Shown here: piece after piece, positions 8,433 to 17,696 of the stretch
Layout of the letters: each line of letters begins with the position of its first letter
Position numbering within the stretch: position 1 is the stretch's first letter
Assembly: GCF_003008555.2 (NCBI RefSeq)
Contig: NZ_CP027665.1
Location: forward strand, 2,046,001 to 2,110,000
Length of the DNA stretch: 64,000 nucleotides
From: Pukyongiella litopenaei
GTDB taxonomy: Bacteria; Pseudomonadota; Alphaproteobacteria; Rhodobacterales; Rhodobacteraceae
Reading direction: 5' to 3'
Made by a program: the position numbers and the translations under genes
Notes under the pieces: model-generated
The model's database searches: none
What the model was told of the DNA's origin: nothing
What the model saw: the letters and a program-made list of their open reading frames with translations, nothing else

Positions 8433-9209
8433 TCAGCCGCGGGGCTGGTCGTCCTCGTCCTCATCGTCGCCGCCGCCCGCCGGCAGGTTGAAGAAACTGT
8501 CCGCATCGACGATCGGATCGCTGTCGCCGTCGTCATCATCCTCGTCGCCCCGCGGGTCGGACAGCGAAAAGGTCTCGAGCCCCTCGATCGCGGTGGGGAT
8601 CTTGGGTTCGGCCGGCATGTCCAGCGACTGTTCGGTGCTGACCAGCTTGCGGCGTTCGTCGTCGCTCATCACTTCGCCCTCGGCGGCCTTCTTGGCGGCG
8701 GCCTTCTGCACGGCGGCATCCAGTTCGGACTGCTTGCACAGGCCCAGCGCCACCGGGTCGATCGGCTGCATGTTGGCGATGTTCCAGTGGGTGCGTTCGC
8801 GGATCGACTGGATCGTCGGCTTGGTGGTGCCGACCAGCCGCGCGATCTGGGCATCCGCCAGTTCCGGGTGGAACTTGACCAGCCACAGGATCGAATTCGG
8901 GCGGTCCTGGCGTTTCGACAGCGGCGTATAGCGCGGTCCGCGGCGTTTTTCCTCGTCGCGCGCGGCGGGGTTGAACTTGAGCTTCAGCCGATACAGCGGA
9001 TCGGACTGCGCGGCGTCGATGTCGTCCTGCGTCAGCTGGTTGTTGGCGACCGGGTCGAACCCCTTGACCCCCTGGGCCACATCGCCATCCGCGATACCCT
9101 GCACCTCGAGCTCGTGCATGTCCACGAAATCGGCGATCTGCTTGAAGCTGATCGTGGTGTTGTCCACCAGCCAGACGGCGGTTGCCTTGGGATGGAGCAG
9201 TTTGGCCAT
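8433..9209 (-). CDS. trcR: cell-cycle transcriptional regulator TrcR (DUF1013)
   Basis: Protein of 258 residues starting AKLLHPKATAVWLVDNTTIS, the hallmark of the alphaproteobacterial DUF1013/TrcR family. The N-terminal half contains ISFKQIADFVDMHELEVQGI and the middle a helix-turn-helix-like stretch (ADAQIARLVGTTKPTIQSIR, about residues 119-138). The C-terminal tail is extremely acidic (runs of Asp/Glu). The family is conserved across Alphaproteobacteria and linked to cell-cycle regulation, probably by DNA binding; this role is from family knowledge. The start at 9209 has AAGGAG about 8 bases upstream. It is monocistronic, with its own terminator. Confidence 0.9.
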   Translation of the reverse strand: MAKLLHPKATAVWLVDNTTISFKQIADFVDMHELEVQGIADGDVAQGVKGFDPVANNQLTQDDIDAAQSDPLYRLKLKFNPAARDEEKRRGPRYTPLSKRQDRPNSILWLVKFHPELADAQIARLVGTTKPTIQSIRERTHWNIANMQPIDPVALGLCKQSELDAAVQKAAAKKAAEGEVMSDDERRKLVSTEQSLDMPAEPKIPTAIEGLETFSLSDPRGDEDDDDGDSDPIVDADSFFNLPAGGGDDEDEDDQPRG

Positions 9210-9342
9210 TTTGTCTTCTCCTTGCGCGTATCTTCCCCGTCGCCTGCCGGGACAGGCGGCCCGGAAACGTCTCCGGGCGGGTTTCCGTTGTCGGGGAACT
9301 TGGCGCCTATATAGTCGCGGCCACGGAATAAGGAAAGAGCCA

Positions 9343-10008
9343 ATGCAGCATATCACCGCCCTGCTTGCCGCCCTGTTTGCAGCCCTGTTTGCAGCCTTGG
9401 CGGTCGCCGCCGCGCCGGTTTTCGCCGATGGCGAACGGGCCGGGGAATTCGACTATTATGTGCTGTCGCTGAGCTGGTCACCCGGCTGGTGTGCCCGCGA
9501 AGGCGATGCGCGCCGGTCGGATCAATGCGACCCGCGCCACGATCACGGCTGGGTTCTGCACGGGCTGTGGCCGCAATATCATCGCGGCTACCCGTCCTTC
9601 TGCCGGACCGCCAAGGCGCCGCCGTCGCGGGCCATGACCGCCGCGATGGCCGATATCATGGGCACCGCCGGGCTGGCCTGGCACCAGTGGAAGAAACACG
9701 GCACCTGTGCCGGGCTGTCCGCCACCGACTATTACGCGCTGGCGCGCCGGGCCTATGGACAGGTCAACCGGCCCGAGGTGCTGCGCAGGCTGGACCGGAC
9801 CGTCAGGCTGCCGGCCTCGGTGGTCGAAGAGGCGTTCCTGCAGGCCAATCCCGGATGGGAGCCGGACATGATCACGATCACCTGCCGCGATGGCTATATC
9901 CACGAGGCGCGGCTCTGCCTGTCACGCGATCTCGACCCGGTTCCCTGCGGCCGCGACGTGGCGCGGGACTGCACCCGCAAGGATGCGCTGCTGCCGCCGG
10001 TGCGCTGA
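9343..10008 (+). CDS. secreted ribonuclease T2
   Basis: Protein of 221 residues with a signal peptide (about 1-28, Ala/Leu-rich, encoded partly by a 12-base tandem repeat). Both active-site boxes of the RNase T2 family are present: CAS-1 HGLWPQ (73-78) and CAS-2 WHQWKKHGTC (113-122), with His73, His114 and His119 as likely catalytic residues. The glutamate of the classical HEW box is Gln here (HQW). Several Cys residues could form disulfides, fitting a periplasmic enzyme that degrades RNA for nutrient salvage. AAGGAAAG precedes the start; it is divergent from trcR. Confidence 0.9.
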   Translation: MQHITALLAALFAALFAALAVAAAPVFADGERAGEFDYYVLSLSWSPGWCAREGDARRSDQCDPRHDHGWVLHGLWPQYHRGYPSFCRTAKAPPSRAMTAAMADIMGTAGLAWHQWKKHGTCAGLSATDYYALARRAYGQVNRPEVLRRLDRTVRLPASVVEEAFLQANPGWEPDMITITCRDGYIHEARLCLSRDLDPVPCGRDVARDCTRKDALLPPVR

Positions 10009-10013
10009 GCGGA

Positions 10014-10514
10014 TCAGCCGCCCCAGCCCATTTCATCCTGGCATTTGCGCGCATAATCCAGCGCCTTGGCGGTGCCGTCCAGGCTGAACCCGATCACAGG
10101 CTTGCCCGCGCCGTCATAGACCACCATCGAGGACCGCGCCGCGATATCGTGGATGAAGTTGCGGTCGTTGAAGAACAGCCCCGCGCCGGGCACATGGTGC
10201 AGCCGCAATCCGGTCGCCACCGCGTCGAACCTGTCACCGTCCAGTTCGAAGGTGACGTTCCGGGTCTCGCCTTCCCTGATGTCGCCCCAGTCGGGATCGA
10301 AGATCACCAGGTATCCGCGATTGCCGGTCACGTCATAGCCGATGCGGACGACGGCATTTTCCTCGAACGGCGCCTGGATCAGGCAGCCATTGCCATAGGC
10401 CGGGTCCACCATCACGTTCCAGCCGTGGACCATGCCGCGGTCGATCAGTTCCTGCGCCCCCGCCGCGCCGGCCCCCAGGACCAGCGCCGCCGCCAGATTG
10501 ACAAGTGTTTTCAT
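10014..10514 (-). CDS. small secreted protein of unknown function
   Basis: Protein of 166 residues with a signal peptide (1-20, ending GAGAAGAQE) and two Cys, one near the N-terminus of the mature part (GNGCLIQ) and one near the end (RKCQDEMGW), which could pair. No catalytic motif recognised. Its pattern, with SSMVVYDGAGKPVIGFSLDG near the end, is of the conserved small periplasmic proteins common in Rhodobacterales. A strong AAGGAG lies before the ATG. It is convergent with the RNase T2 gene, with only five bases between stops. Confidence 0.75.
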   Translation of the reverse strand: MKTLVNLAAALVLGAGAAGAQELIDRGMVHGWNVMVDPAYGNGCLIQAPFEENAVVRIGYDVTGNRGYLVIFDPDWGDIREGETRNVTFELDGDRFDAVATGLRLHHVPGAGLFFNDRNFIHDIAARSSMVVYDGAGKPVIGFSLDGTAKALDYARKCQDEMGWGG

Positions 10515-10722
10515 CGTCGATCTCCTTTTGGGCCGCCCTTCCGCCCGTCGCGCCGATCATGCCCGGCTGCGGGCGCAAGTCCATAGCGCGGCTCCCGAAT
10601 CCGTGACGGACAGGCGGGTTTTTTTCTGCTAGACTGCCCCTGCGTTGCCGGCCGGTCCGGCCCTCTGGCGGCGCGGGCCGGACCTGTCCCCGTGGCGCGC
10701 CAACGCCAGAGGAGAAGGGAAC

Positions 10723-11580
10723 ATGGCCAAGACAATCGGAAACCCGCTGACCTGGACCGCGCAGCAACTGGGCGCGACCGGCGATCATATCGCGGCGACC
10801 ACCGCCGAGATCGGCGGCGACGGAACCGCAGCCGATCCGGTCATCAACGACCTGACGATGGGGGATATCCGCGCCGCGCTGCGTGCCGGCTGGAGCGATT
10901 TCCTGGCCTGTCGCGCCGACGCGGTCACCGCGATCCTGATCTATCCGATCGCCGGGCTGGTGCTGATGGGTTTCGGCCTGCACATGAACCTGCTGCCGCT
11001 GCTGTTCCCGCTGATGGCGGGCTTTGCCATTCTCGGCCCCGTGGCCGCGGTGGGGCTCTACGAGATCAGCCGCCGCCGCGAAGCCGGCGAAGACGTGAAC
11101 TGGCTGGCCGCCTTCGACGTGATCAGGTCGCCCTCCTTCGGGGCGGTCGTGGTTCTGGGCATATACCTGGCCGCGCTGTTCATCGGCTGGATGCTCTGCG
11201 CCAACGCGGTCTATGCGGTCACGCTGGGGCCGGAGCCGCCGGTGTCGCTGCCCGCCTTTCTCTCGGACGTGCTCACCACCGGCGCCGGCTGGACGATGAT
11301 CATCCTCGGCGTGGCGGTCGGGTTCGTCTTTGCGCTGGTGGCGCTGGCGATGAGCGTGGTGTCCTTCCCGCTGCTGCTGGACCGCCATGTGGGGGTGCCC
11401 GTGGCGGTGATCACCTCGATCCGGGTCACCCGGCAGAACCCGCGCGAGGTGCTGGCCTGGGGGGCGATCGTCGCCGCCGCGCTGGTGATCGGCACGTTGC
11501 CGCTGCTGCTGGGGCTGATCGTGGCGCTGCCGGTCCTGGGCCATGCCAGCTGGCATTTCTACCGCCGCGCGATCAGCTGA
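10723..11580 (+). CDS. DUF2189 integral membrane protein
   Basis: Protein of 285 residues. A soluble N-terminus of about 60 residues is followed by about six hydrophobic helices, with a conserved cytoplasmic segment YEISRRREAGEDVNWLAAFD between helices 2 and 3 that is typical of the DUF2189 family. The C-terminal part repeats the motif of paired helices. The function of the family is not known; it may be a transporter or membrane organiser. ATG 10723 is preceded by GAGGAGAAGG. It stands alone between oppositely oriented genes. Confidence 0.8.
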   Translation: MAKTIGNPLTWTAQQLGATGDHIAATTAEIGGDGTAADPVINDLTMGDIRAALRAGWSDFLACRADAVTAILIYPIAGLVLMGFGLHMNLLPLLFPLMAGFAILGPVAAVGLYEISRRREAGEDVNWLAAFDVIRSPSFGAVVVLGIYLAALFIGWMLCANAVYAVTLGPEPPVSLPAFLSDVLTTGAGWTMIILGVAVGFVFALVALAMSVVSFPLLLDRHVGVPVAVITSIRVTRQNPREVLAWGAIVAAALVIGTLPLLLGLIVALPVLGHASWHFYRRAIS

Positions 11581-11583
11581 GCG

Positions 11584-12573
11584 TCAGCCGCCCGCGACCC
11601 TGAGAACGATCTTGCCGATATGGCCCGACCCTTCCATGCGCGCATGGGCCGCCGCTGCATCGGCCAGGTCAAATTCGCTGTCCATCACCGGCGCCACCCG
11701 CCCGGCCTCGAGCAGCGGCCAGACCCGCTCGCGCAGGTCATCGGCGATACGCGCCTTGGCCAGGTCGCTCTGCGGCCGCAGGGTGCTGCCGGTCACGGTC
11801 AGCCGCCGCACCATGATCTGGGCAAAGTTCAACTCGACCTTGGGCCCGGTCAGGAACGCGATCTGCACCAGCCGCCCGTCATCGGCCAGCGCCCGGATGT
11901 TGCGCGGGATGTAATCGCCGCCGACCATGTCCAGGATCAGGTCCGCCCCGCCCTCGGCGCGCAGGATCTCGACGAAATCCTCGTCGCGGTAGTTGATCGC
12001 CCGTTCGGCCCCGAGCCGCGAGCAGGCGGCGCATTTCCCGGCCGATCCGGCGGTGGCGAATACCCGGGCGCCAAAGGCATTGGCCAGCTGGATCGCGGTG
12101 GTCCCGATCCCGCTCGAGCCGCCATGCACCAGGAACCGTTCACCGGCCTTCAGGCCGCCGCGCATGAACACGTTGGACCAGACCGTGAAAAATGTCTCGG
12201 GCAGGCAGGCCGCCTCGCGCAGCCCCATTCCCCGCGGCACCGGCAGGCAATGGGCGGCGGGGGTCGCCACATGTTCCGCATAGCCGCCGCCGGGCAGCAG
12301 GGCGCAGACCCGATCGCCGATTGCGAACCCCTCGACCCCGTCGCCCAGCGCCGCGATCTCGCCCGAAGCCTCCAGCCCCGGCAGGTCGCTGGCCCCGGGC
12401 GGCGGGTCGTAGGCGCCGGCCCGTTGCAGCGCGTCGGGACGGTTGACCCCGGCCCAGGCCACCCGGATCACCACCTGGCCGTGACCCGGCTCGGGCATCG
12501 GCCGCTCGACCGGCGTCAACACCTCCGGCCCGCCGGGTTTCGATATTTCCACCGCCCGCATCATCTTGCCCAT
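11584..12573 (-). CDS. NAD(P)H-quinone oxidoreductase, PIG3 family
   Basis: Protein of 329 residues of the medium-chain dehydrogenase fold without the zinc ligands of alcohol dehydrogenases. It has an N-terminal GroES-like domain (GVNRPDALQRAGAYDPPPG, PGLEASGEI) and a nucleotide-binding domain with GGSSGIGTTAIQLA at about 151-164. The NYRDEDF motif fits NADPH-preferring PIG3/QOR enzymes, which reduce quinones or other carbonyls by one- or two-electron transfer. It is convergent with the DUF2189 gene (four bases apart). A separate promoter is likely in the 87-base gap upstream. Confidence 0.85.
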   Translation of the reverse strand: MGKMMRAVEISKPGGPEVLTPVERPMPEPGHGQVVIRVAWAGVNRPDALQRAGAYDPPPGASDLPGLEASGEIAALGDGVEGFAIGDRVCALLPGGGYAEHVATPAAHCLPVPRGMGLREAACLPETFFTVWSNVFMRGGLKAGERFLVHGGSSGIGTTAIQLANAFGARVFATAGSAGKCAACSRLGAERAINYRDEDFVEILRAEGGADLILDMVGGDYIPRNIRALADDGRLVQIAFLTGPKVELNFAQIMVRRLTVTGSTLRPQSDLAKARIADDLRERVWPLLEAGRVAPVMDSEFDLADAAAAHARMEGSGHIGKIVLRVAGG

Positions 12574-12660
12574 CGCCGGTATGCTCCCGCTGCGTTCCTG
12601 ACCTGCGCCGCACCCTAGCGGAATGGCCGCCGCCCGCCACCCCCGATTGCCCGGACGCGA

Positions 12661-13422
12661 TCAGTCGTCAGCGGGGCCGAGGCACAGGCTTTGATCGTGA
12701 AACAGCGTCAGGTCAATGATCGCGACATAGCTCAGCCCGGCCAGCGTTACCGCGCATCCCAGCAGGATCATCGCCGCCCGCCGCCACCACCCGGCAGCCG
12801 CCAGCCGCAGCAGCACCCGCAGATAGGCCACGCCATAGACGGCCAGCACAGCCAGCAACGGCAAGGTCGCCAGCATGTAGGCCAGGCTCAGCCACAGCTG
12901 CCGGGACATATCGTCGTCGAACGCGGCCTGCAGGCTGCCCTGCATCTTGCCCAAAGACATGACCTGTCCGCAGCCGTTGAACGAGTTTACCATCATCCGG
13001 AACAGGTCCTCGTCGATGATCCGCGCGATCCCGACCGAACCCAGCGACACCACCGCCTCGATCGGCAGCACCACCCCGTGGATGCAGGCGGTGGCGATGA
13101 TGAAACTGCCCAGCGGGCGACGGGTGCCAAACAGCCGCCAGACCTGGAAAAAGACCAGCGACACCAACAGGAGCTGCACGATGCTGGCGATCCCGCGCGC
13201 GACGAAGAACAGGGCGAAATCGCTGCCGGAACTGAAGGCGATGTAGCGGGTCATCAGGAAAATCGCCACCGACACCGACCAGAACAGGACCGCGTCCCAG
13301 ACGCCGGTGCCCGCGCGGCTGCGCGGCACGACCTCGATCACGGGATGCCGGGCCAGCGCCCAGAGCGTCGCGCCATAGCGCGGCAGGACCTCCGCAACCC
13401 GAGCGGCGATTTGGTCGATCAC
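12661..13422 (-). CDS. polytopic membrane protein of unknown function
   Basis: Protein of 253 residues with about five to six predicted membrane helices (for example [35 protein letters not shown], a C-terminal pair ending [11 protein letters not shown]). No transporter or enzyme motif recognised. The arrangement vaguely recalls Yip1-type membrane proteins, a weak inference. It lies 25 bases downstream of the COQ9 gene on the same strand and is probably cotranscribed with it. Confidence 0.7.
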   Translation of the reverse strand: MIDQIAARVAEVLPRYGATLWALARHPVIEVVPRSRAGTGVWDAVLFWSVSVAIFLMTRYIAFSSGSDFALFFVARGIASIVQLLLVSLVFFQVWRLFGTRRPLGSFIIATACIHGVVLPIEAVVSLGSVGIARIIDEDLFRMMVNSFNGCGQVMSLGKMQGSLQAAFDDDMSRQLWLSLAYMLATLPLLAVLAVYGVAYLRVLLRLAAAGWWRRAAMILLGCAVTLAGLSYVAIIDLTLFHDQSLCLGPADD

Positions 13423-13447
13423 GGCCGCCGCCCCCGCGCCGCGCGGA

Positions 13448-14143
13448 TCAGCGCCGCGGCATGGTCGTGCCCGGCAATCCCCGTCCGCGCCGGGCCGATG
13501 GCGCCTTGATCTGGCCCATCATCCAGTCCGGTCCCGCCGCCAGCGGCTTCAGCAACGGGTTGCCGCGCATGAACCCCTTGAGCTTCTCGAACTGCATCAC
13601 GTTGTCGATCCGCCGGTCGAGAAACGCCCAGGTCGCCTGGCGCCCGGGCGACCCGTCACCCAGCCAGTAGAGCAGGGTCGAGGAATAGACCCCGGACAGG
13701 ATCGCCCGTTTGGAATACCAGTTGCCGTCCTGCGAGCTATCGCCCAGCGCGGTCCAGATCGCGTCGCAGGTGGTCCAGATCGCCCGCGCGCCATCGGCGG
13801 CATGTTGCGGCAACGCGAACAGCGTGACCGCCCGGCGCACCACCTCCACGTCGCCCGCCTCCTCCAGCCGGAACCGCACCGCGGCAGCGATCCGGTCGCG
13901 AAACCGCATCGCTTTCAGATCGGCCTCGCCGATCCGCTTCAGCATGGCCGCATCGCCGCGCGCATGGGCCGCCAACGCGAGATCCACCGCACCGCGCGGG
14001 CACAGCGCGCGGGCCAGTCCCGGCTCCATGCCCAGATCGGCGATCGCGGCCCGGAACGCGGCCTCGGTCCAGCCGTCGATCGGCACATGACACAGCGCCG
14101 CATCCAGCAGCTTTTCCTTCGGATCGGTCGGATCGGCGGTCAT
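13448..14143 (-). CDS. COQ9 family protein (ubiquinone biosynthesis)
   Basis: Protein of 231 residues with the COQ9 fold: an N-terminal TetR-like helical part ([20 protein letters not shown]) and the conserved COQ9 core ([20 protein letters not shown], then [19 protein letters not shown]). COQ9 binds isoprenoid lipids and helps present ubiquinone intermediates to the hydroxylase COQ7 at the inner membrane; this is established for the mitochondrial homologue. It is divergent from rpsU, a gene order often seen in Alphaproteobacteria. Confidence 0.9.
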   Translation of the reverse strand: MTADPTDPKEKLLDAALCHVPIDGWTEAAFRAAIADLGMEPGLARALCPRGAVDLALAAHARGDAAMLKRIGEADLKAMRFRDRIAAAVRFRLEEAGDVEVVRRAVTLFALPQHAADGARAIWTTCDAIWTALGDSSQDGNWYSKRAILSGVYSSTLLYWLGDGSPGRQATWAFLDRRIDNVMQFEKLKGFMRGNPLLKPLAAGPDWMMGQIKAPSARRGRGLPGTTMPRR

Positions 14144-14257
14144 TCTCGGGGCCTCCTCGCGGTGGAACGGAACACTGGACAGGGCGGCAGCGGCTTGCTA
14201 TACGGCCATTTCCTGCAATTCCTTGCAACTCTAGACCAGAAAGGTGGTGACAACCAC

Positions 14258-14464
14258 ATGCAGGTGAGTGTTCGCGACAACAATGTCGATCAGGCGCTGC
14301 GCGCGTTGAAGAAGAAACTGCAACGCGAAGGCGTGTTCCGCGAGATGAAGCTCCGGCAACATTTCGAGAAACCGTCCGAGAAAAAGGCGCGTGAAAAGGC
14401 CGAGGCGATCCGCCGTGCCCGCAAACTGGCGCGGAAAAAGGCACAGCGCGAAGGTCTGCTTTAA
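14258..14464 (+). CDS. rpsU: 30S ribosomal protein S21
   Basis: Protein of 68 residues beginning [20 protein letters not shown] and ending in a very basic helix, the usual S21 form. ATG 14258 is chosen over the long upstream frame, which is the shadow of COQ9. AAGGTGG lies upstream and a perfect terminator follows. S21 sits near the anti-Shine-Dalgarno region of 16S rRNA and helps initiation. Confidence 0.97.
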   Translation: MQVSVRDNNVDQALRALKKKLQREGVFREMKLRQHFEKPSEKKAREKAEAIRRARKLARKKAQREGLL

Positions 14465-14513
14465 CCTCCGCTTCCACCACGGCCGTCGTCATTGCGACAC
14501 GACAGGTTCGACG

Positions 14514-14541
14514 ACCCCCGGGCTCCCGCTTCGGGGGTTTG
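14514..14541 (+). terminator. rho-independent terminator of rpsU
   Basis: Stem ACCCCCG / CGGGGGT with an 11-base loop, followed by a T-rich tail (TTGTCATTTT). It is 50 bases past the rpsU stop. Confidence 0.75.
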
Positions 14542-14686
14542 TCATTTTCGGCCCCCCTTCCTCTTGCTTCAAATATCCCCGCCGGAGGCATCCCGAGCCA
14601 CCCGGCCGCAGGCCGGGCGGCGAGACATCCGGCGCGCCGAAGGCGCCCGCTGAATGAAACCGTGAATGAAACCGCCCGCCGACCCG

Positions 14687-15541
14687 TCAGCGCCGGGTCG
14701 CGGCAAAGAAATTCAGGCGTGCCGGCAGGTGCACCCCGTGCGGCGTGGCATAGCGGCGGAAGGCATTGGCGATGCGTGCCTCGATCACCGTCAGCTCGGC
14801 ATCGCCGCCGCCGGCCATGCGCAGGATGCGGTCCACCGGGCCGAGCCGGGCCGCCAGCCGGGCCAGCGCCTGCGGCGGACCGGGATGCACCAGCCCCACG
14901 GTTTCGCGCGTCGCCGACACATCGTCGAACCCGGCCTGTTCGAGCATCGCCACCACCCGGTCCGCATCGGCAAAGGCGACCGGCCCCGGTTCGGCCCCGT
15001 CCCAGGCGGACCGGGCCACGCCGAGCAGCTTCGACGCCTGCTTGCCCGGAACCGCGAACCACGGGTTTTCGGCCATCCCGCCCCAGCAGGCCATGTGCAG
15101 CCGCCCGCCGCTCTTCAGCGACCGATGGATGTTGCGGAACGCCAGGATCGGTTCGTTGAAGAACATGGTGCCGAATCGCGACACCGCCAGATCGAAACGA
15201 TCCGCCCCGAAATCATGGCACTGGGCATCCGCCAGCACATAGGTCACGCCGCCGCCGCGCTTGCGGGCCCGTTTCAGCAGCTGCGCCGAGATATCCGCGG
15301 CCAGCACCGCGCCGCCACCGTTCAGCCGCTCGGCAAGATCCCGCGCCGTGGCGCCGGTGCCGCAGCCGATATCGAGAACCTGTTCGTCCGGCGCCGGGTC
15401 GGACAGGCGCAGCAGCCTGTCATTGACCCGTTGCAGCAGTTGGTCGAGCTCGCCCTCGAACTCGACCCATTTCAGACCCTCGTCCGAGTTCCAGTAATCC
15501 CGCTGCGCCGCGTTGGGATGGCTTTGCCCGATCTCGGTCAT
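14687..15541 (-). CDS. class I SAM-dependent methyltransferase
   Basis: Protein of 284 residues. Motif I is VLDIGCGTGATARDLAERL (about 55-73), motif II the strand AVLAADIS, and motif III the segment around RSLKSGGRLHMACWGG. The N-terminal part (NAAQRDYWNSDEGLKWVEFE) is seen in a group of Rhodobacterales methyltransferases of unknown, probably small-molecule, substrate. ATG 15541 is used because GGGAGG stands six to eight bases before it; the upstream in-frame start has none. It is followed upstream, on the same strand, by the GMC oxidoreductase stop 43 bases away. Confidence 0.85.
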   Translation of the reverse strand: MTEIGQSHPNAAQRDYWNSDEGLKWVEFEGELDQLLQRVNDRLLRLSDPAPDEQVLDIGCGTGATARDLAERLNGGGAVLAADISAQLLKRARKRGGGVTYVLADAQCHDFGADRFDLAVSRFGTMFFNEPILAFRNIHRSLKSGGRLHMACWGGMAENPWFAVPGKQASKLLGVARSAWDGAEPGPVAFADADRVVAMLEQAGFDDVSATRETVGLVHPGPPQALARLAARLGPVDRILRMAGGGDAELTVIEARIANAFRRYATPHGVHLPARLNFFAATRR

Positions 15542-15584
15542 CTCGTCCTCCCTCGAAGAGACGCGCGGCCAGTCTAGCACATAA

Positions 15585-17171
15585 TCAACGGCTTTCGCTC
15601 AGGATCATCCCGGCGGCCTTTTCGGCGATCATGATCGTGGGGGAATTGGTGTTGCCGCTGGTGATCGCGGGCATCGCGCTGGCATCCGCCACCCGCAGCC
15701 CGGCGACGCCGCGCAGCCGCAGCGCCGCGTCCAGCGGCGCGTCGTCTCCCGGTCCCATCCGCACCGTGCAGGTGGGATGGAAGATGGTGGTGCCGATATC
15801 GCCCGCCGCGCGGGCGAGGCTCCCGGCGTCATCGGCCTCGGGGCCGGGCTTGATCTCCTCGGGGGCGTAACCCTGCATCGGCGCCTGCGCCATGATCGCG
15901 CGCGCCTGCCGGATCGCCGCCACCGCCACCGCGCGGTCGCCCGGCGTCGACAGGTAGTTCGGCGCGATCCGCGGCGCCGCGCCCGGATCGGGCGAGGTGA
16001 TCTCGACCACGCCGCGGCTTTCGGGGCGCAGGTTGCAGACGCTGGCGGTGATCGCGGGGAAATCATGCAGCGGCTGGCCGAAGGCCTCCAGCGACAGCGG
16101 CTGCACATGGTATTCCAGGTCCGGGGTTTCGAGATCGGGCCGCGATTTCGAAAACGCCCCCATCTGGCTGGGCGCCATCGACATCGGGCCGGAACGGTTC
16201 ACCGCGTATTCCAGCCCGATCCGCGCCTTGCCCCAGATCGACGCGGCCAGCGTGTTCAGCGTTTTTGCCCCGGTCAGGCGCCAGGCGCAGCGCAGCTGCA
16301 GGTGGTCCTGCAGGTTCGCGCCCACGCCGGGGATGTCGCGCAAGACCTCGATCCCGTGGCGTTGCAGCAGCGCCCCCGGCCCCAGCCCCGACAGTTGCAG
16401 GATCTGCGGGCTGCCGATCGCGCCCGCCGACAGGATCACGTCACCCGCCGCGCGCGCGGTCCGCACCCTGCCGCCCTGTTCATATTCGACGCCAACCGCG
16501 CGCCCGGCCTCGATCAGCACCCGGCGGGTATGGGCCCGGGTCTCGACCTTCAGCCCCTTGCCGGTGACGGTGCGCAGGAACGCCCGGGCCGTGTTCATGC
16601 GCCATCCGCGCCGCTGATTGACCCGGAAATAGCCCACGCCTTCGTTGTCGCCGGTGTTGAAATCGGTGGTCGCGGGCAGCCCCCAGGCCTGCGCCGCCTC
16701 GGCCCAGCGGTCCAGCACCTCCCAGCGCAGCCGCTGGTTCTCGACCCGCCATTCGCCCCCCGCGCCATGCAGCTCCGACGCGCCGTCGACATAATCCTCG
16801 GAGCGTTTGAAACAGGGCAGCACGTCGTCCCAGCCCCAGCCGGTCAGCCCCATCTGCCGCCAGCCGTCATAATCGGCGGCCTGTCCGCGCAGGTAGAGCA
16901 TCCCGTTGATCGACGAACAGCCGCCCAGCACCTTGCCCCGCGGATAGATCAGCGACCGCCCGTTCAGCCCGGCTTCGGGCGCGGTGCGGAACATCCAGTC
17001 GGTGCGCGGGTTGCCGATGCAATAGAGATACCCGATCGGGATATGCACCCAGTGGTAATTGTCGCGCCCGCCCGCCTCCAGCAGCAGCACCCTGCGGCCC
17101 GCATCGGCCAGCCGCTTGGCCAGCACGCAGCCCGCGCTGCCCGCCCCGACGATGATGTGATCCCAATCCAT
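15585..17171 (-). CDS. GMC family oxidoreductase (choline-dehydrogenase-like)
   Basis: Protein of 528 residues, typical for the FAD-dependent GMC family. The FAD-binding Rossmann motif is at 5-34 (IIVGAGSAGCVLAKRLADAG). The first GMC signature is around GKVLGGCSSINGMLYLRG and the second around AGAIGSPQILQLSGLG. The C-terminal active-site region has FHPTCTVRMG (catalytic His) and GNTNSPTIMIAEKAA. The enzymes oxidise alcohols such as choline, glycol ethers or long-chain alcohols; without betB, betC or betI nearby I do not call it BetA. The start overlaps no other gene and codes for the canonical Rossmann start. Confidence 0.88.
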   Translation of the reverse strand: MDWDHIIVGAGSAGCVLAKRLADAGRRVLLLEAGGRDNYHWVHIPIGYLYCIGNPRTDWMFRTAPEAGLNGRSLIYPRGKVLGGCSSINGMLYLRGQAADYDGWRQMGLTGWGWDDVLPCFKRSEDYVDGASELHGAGGEWRVENQRLRWEVLDRWAEAAQAWGLPATTDFNTGDNEGVGYFRVNQRRGWRMNTARAFLRTVTGKGLKVETRAHTRRVLIEAGRAVGVEYEQGGRVRTARAAGDVILSAGAIGSPQILQLSGLGPGALLQRHGIEVLRDIPGVGANLQDHLQLRCAWRLTGAKTLNTLAASIWGKARIGLEYAVNRSGPMSMAPSQMGAFSKSRPDLETPDLEYHVQPLSLEAFGQPLHDFPAITASVCNLRPESRGVVEITSPDPGAAPRIAPNYLSTPGDRAVAVAAIRQARAIMAQAPMQGYAPEEIKPGPEADDAGSLARAAGDIGTTIFHPTCTVRMGPGDDAPLDAALRLRGVAGLRVADASAMPAITSGNTNSPTIMIAEKAAGMILSESR

Positions 17172-17237
17172 GCCCGGTCCTCTCCGCCCCGGCCACAGGG
17201 ATCGCGCATTTCGATCCGTCCCGCAACCGGGCGCGGG

Positions 17238-17696
17238 TCAGACCGGCAGCGCCGTCGTCCTGAACACCGTGCGCAGGGCAAAGCTCGACTGCATCTGCGC
17301 CACCCCCGGCAGCCGTGCGAGATACTGGCGATGGATACGGGCGAAATCGTCGGTGTTCTCGGCCACCACCTTGAGAATGTAATCCGCGGACCCCGCCATC
17401 AGGTGGCATTCCAGCACGTCGGGGATCCGCGACACCGCCTTTTCAAAGGCGTCGAGAACCTCGTCGGTCTGCCCCTGCAACGTGATCTCGACAAACACCG
17501 TGGTCGGGACGCCCAGCTTGCGCGCATCCAGCAACGCCACATAGTCGCGGATATAGCCGTCCTTCTCCAGCCGCTGCACCCGCCGGTGGCAGGCCGAAGG
17601 CGACAAGTTCACCTTGTCCGACAGGTCCGCGTTCGACATCCGCCCCGACCGCTGCAATGCGGCCAATATCCTGCGATCCGTCGCATCCAGATCCAC
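17238..17696 (-). CDS. Lrp/AsnC family transcriptional regulator, probable regulator of ald
   Basis: Protein of 152 residues from GTG 17696, preceded by AAGGGA at good spacing. The N-terminal winged helix-turn-helix (DLDATDRRILAALQRSGRMS, LSPSACHRRVQRLEK) is followed by a ligand-binding RAM domain (ECHLMAGSADYILKVVAEN). It is transcribed divergently from alanine dehydrogenase, the standard arrangement for Lrp-type activators (AldR/BkdR-like) that sense alanine or other amino acids. The long upstream open frame would overlap ald and lacks a ribosome site, so it was not used. Confidence 0.9.
   Translation of the reverse strand: MDLDATDRRILAALQRSGRMSNADLSDKVNLSPSACHRRVQRLEKDGYIRDYVALLDARKLGVPTTVFVEITLQGQTDEVLDAFEKAVSRIPDVLECHLMAGSADYILKVVAENTDDFARIHRQYLARLPGVAQMQSSFALRTVFRTTALPV

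Noticed and set aside
15585-17171. Naming the GMC oxidoreductase betA
   Set aside because: No betaine-synthesis partners are adjacent and GMC substrate specificity cannot be read from the sequence.
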